Assembly (NCBI GenBank): GCA_018060305.1 | Contig: JAGOWF010000215.1 | Span: 1 to 5,087, forward strand | DNA: 5,087 nucleotides | Origin: Pyrinomonadaceae bacterium | GTDB taxonomy: Bacteria; Acidobacteriota; Blastocatellia; Pyrinomonadales; Pyrinomonadaceae | Direction: 5' to 3' | Shown here: one piece after another, positions 4,095 through 5,087 of the stretch | Position numbering within the stretch: position 1 is the stretch's first letter | Layout: each line of letters begins with the position of its first letter | Made by a program: the position numbers and the translations under genes | The notes under the pieces: generated by a model | The model's input: only the letters and a program-made list of their open reading frames with translations | Database searches by the model: none | What the model was told of the DNA's origin: nothing

Positions 4095-5087
4095 TCACTC
4101 AGGAACATACGGCGGCATGGCGGCGGCGAGGGAGGCGGATAGGCTGCTAGCGGCCTGGATTGCGGCGGACTCGTCCGGGCCGACGGTGGTCATTACGCGG
4201 ATAAGGGCGCCGTCGGTGCGGCTCCGGGTGACGCTGTCCCAGATTGTGTTGAGTTTGTCGGTGTATTCGCTGGCCTCGGTGCGGCCGCGACCTTGATACC
4301 AGTAGATCATCACCTCTTTGTAACGGCCGTTTTCGAGGGTGTAGCGGTTGGCCCGGAAGGTGCGGCCGTCGGGCGTTGTGATGTCGATGTATTGAGGGTC
4401 GGTCATCACCCAGCCGGCACCGGGCAGGCAGTTTTGTGGGCTGTGATACGTCGCTCCGGTCCGCTGCGAGGCGTAGTAGCCGACGTAGATATTCGCGATG
4501 CGGCCGTCGGGCAGCGAGTATTCCCGCATCGTGTAATCAGTCGTTTTGAGCACGCTCTCTACGCCCGCGTCAAAGCGGAACTCGCTGCCCTTCTGTCGCC
4601 AGTCGCCGAGCGTCGCAGACAACTCGGTCAGGTTGCGGCGAGGCGGCGTTGCCTCAGTGCGAAAAGCAAACCAGTTGACCGCCGCACCGGCCGCGAGAAG
4701 CAACACGATCACGGGCAGGATAGGCGTGGATCGGACGTTCGCGGGCTCGTTATCGCCAACCGGCATTTCGCCGCTTGCCCAACGGCGAAAAACCTTTATG
4801 AGAAGGTAGTTAGCAGCCAGCAATAAGGCGAGGGCCGTGACATACACGAGCCACCCTGATAGTTCATGCCACGAGTCCTCAGTCGCCTGTTTACCGTAAT
4901 AATAGGTCAGAACGCCGGTGGCGGTGACCCGTGCCGCATTGGTCAGAACGGCGATCGGCACTGCCAGCACCATCAGCACGACAGAGCGCAAGAGGTCAGG
5001 CGTCGAGAGATTGCCCAATCGGCCACCGTCACCTCGTCGAGTGAAATACGCCAGGATCAAGGCGAGCGTGACGAGCGTCATCAGGCT
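4095..5087 (-). CDS. Exosortase fused to an EpsI-type domain, C-terminal part (N-terminus beyond window edge)
   Basis: The frame stays open to the right window edge. The codons before the ATG at 5081 read Ser-Leu, and SLMTLVTLALILAYF matches an internal exosortase helix, so that ATG is unlikely to be the start. Numbered from that Met, the exosortase part shows membrane helices at about 1-13, 32-49 and 73-96, the Arg51 of PIAVLTNAARVTATG, and His72 of SWHELSGWLVY. These are two of the three catalytic residues; the Cys should lie just outside the window. A further helix (about 119-139) leads to an EpsI domain (140-328) with its hallmark HSPQNCLPGAGW (213-224). Exosortases process and sort PEP-CTERM-type proteins at the inner membrane, usually alongside exopolysaccharide genes, and EpsI-type domains accompany them. 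Exosortase-EpsI fusions are known in several phyla. The exact exosortase class cannot be assigned from this part. The C-terminus ends in an Ala/Ser-rich stretch. Confidence 0.9.
   Translation of the reverse strand, partial: SLMTLVTLALILAYFTRRGDGGRLGNLSTPDLLRSVVLMVLAVPIAVLTNAARVTATGVLTYYYGKQATEDSWHELSGWLVYVTALALLLAANYLLIKVFRRWASGEMPVGDNEPANVRSTPILPVIVLLLAAGAAVNWFAFRTEATPPRRNLTELSATLGDWRQKGSEFRFDAGVESVLKTTDYTMREYSLPDGRIANIYVGYYASQRTGATYHSPQNCLPGAGWVMTDPQYIDITTPDGRTFRANRYTLENGRYKEVMIYWYQGRGRTEASEYTDKLNTIWDSVTRSRTDGALIRVMTTVGPDESAAIQAASSLSASLAAAMPPYVPE

Noticed and set aside
4293..4826. 177-codon open frame on the plus strand inside the exosortase-EpsI gene
   Set aside because: It lies opposite a well-supported gene with intact motifs, and its translation is low in recognisable structure.

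Overview
This 5,087-base window looks like part of a bacterial chromosome. It carries a redox and membrane-energy gene (pntB), an exosortase-type envelope gene and a membrane-anchored trypsin-like protease. The combination of an exosortase-EpsI fusion, an FHA-protease and short heptamer repeats between genes would suit an Acidobacteriota-like bacterium (for example Blastocatellia). That placement is an inference from gene content only, with no marker gene to confirm it.

Layout. (1) 1-506, plus strand: the last 167 codons of pntB, the NADP-binding end of proton-translocating transhydrogenase. (2) 516-1183, plus strand: a complete two-gene toxin-antitoxin module, an AbrB-fold antitoxin followed by a PIN-domain (VapC-like) toxin, overlapping by ATGA. 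(3) 1187-1240: a second, non-coding-context copy of the last 54 bases of pntB, including its stop codon. It differs at three positions, all silent in the pntB frame, so the toxin-antitoxin module sits between two copies of the pntB tail. (4) 1245-1811, plus strand: a small, probably exported protein of unknown function, broken by one in-frame TAA at 1344-1346. (5) 1808-2203, minus strand: a thioredoxin-fold [2Fe-2S] ferredoxin with an unusual second cysteine pair. (6) 2204-2344: a divergent intergenic region built from CACTGTT-type heptamers that run right up to both start codons. (7) 2345-3982, plus strand: an FHA-like domain, one membrane helix, a coiled coil and a trypsin-like serine protease. 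(8) 3983-4094: a spacer with CGGATAAA repeats. (9) 4095-5087, minus strand: the C-terminal part of an exosortase fused to an EpsI domain, running off the right edge.

How it fits together. The stretch 507-1811 reads as an accessory insertion between conserved genes. The toxin-antitoxin pair appears to have arrived at the 3' end of pntB with, or by duplicating, the gene's tail. The gene at 1245 uses the displaced tail as its ribosome binding site, which suggests it was once the immediate downstream neighbour of pntB. The protease and exosortase genes are both envelope functions, but they converge and show no operon link. The most notable points are the duplicated pntB tail, the broken gene at 1245, and the heptamer leaders at 2204-2344.
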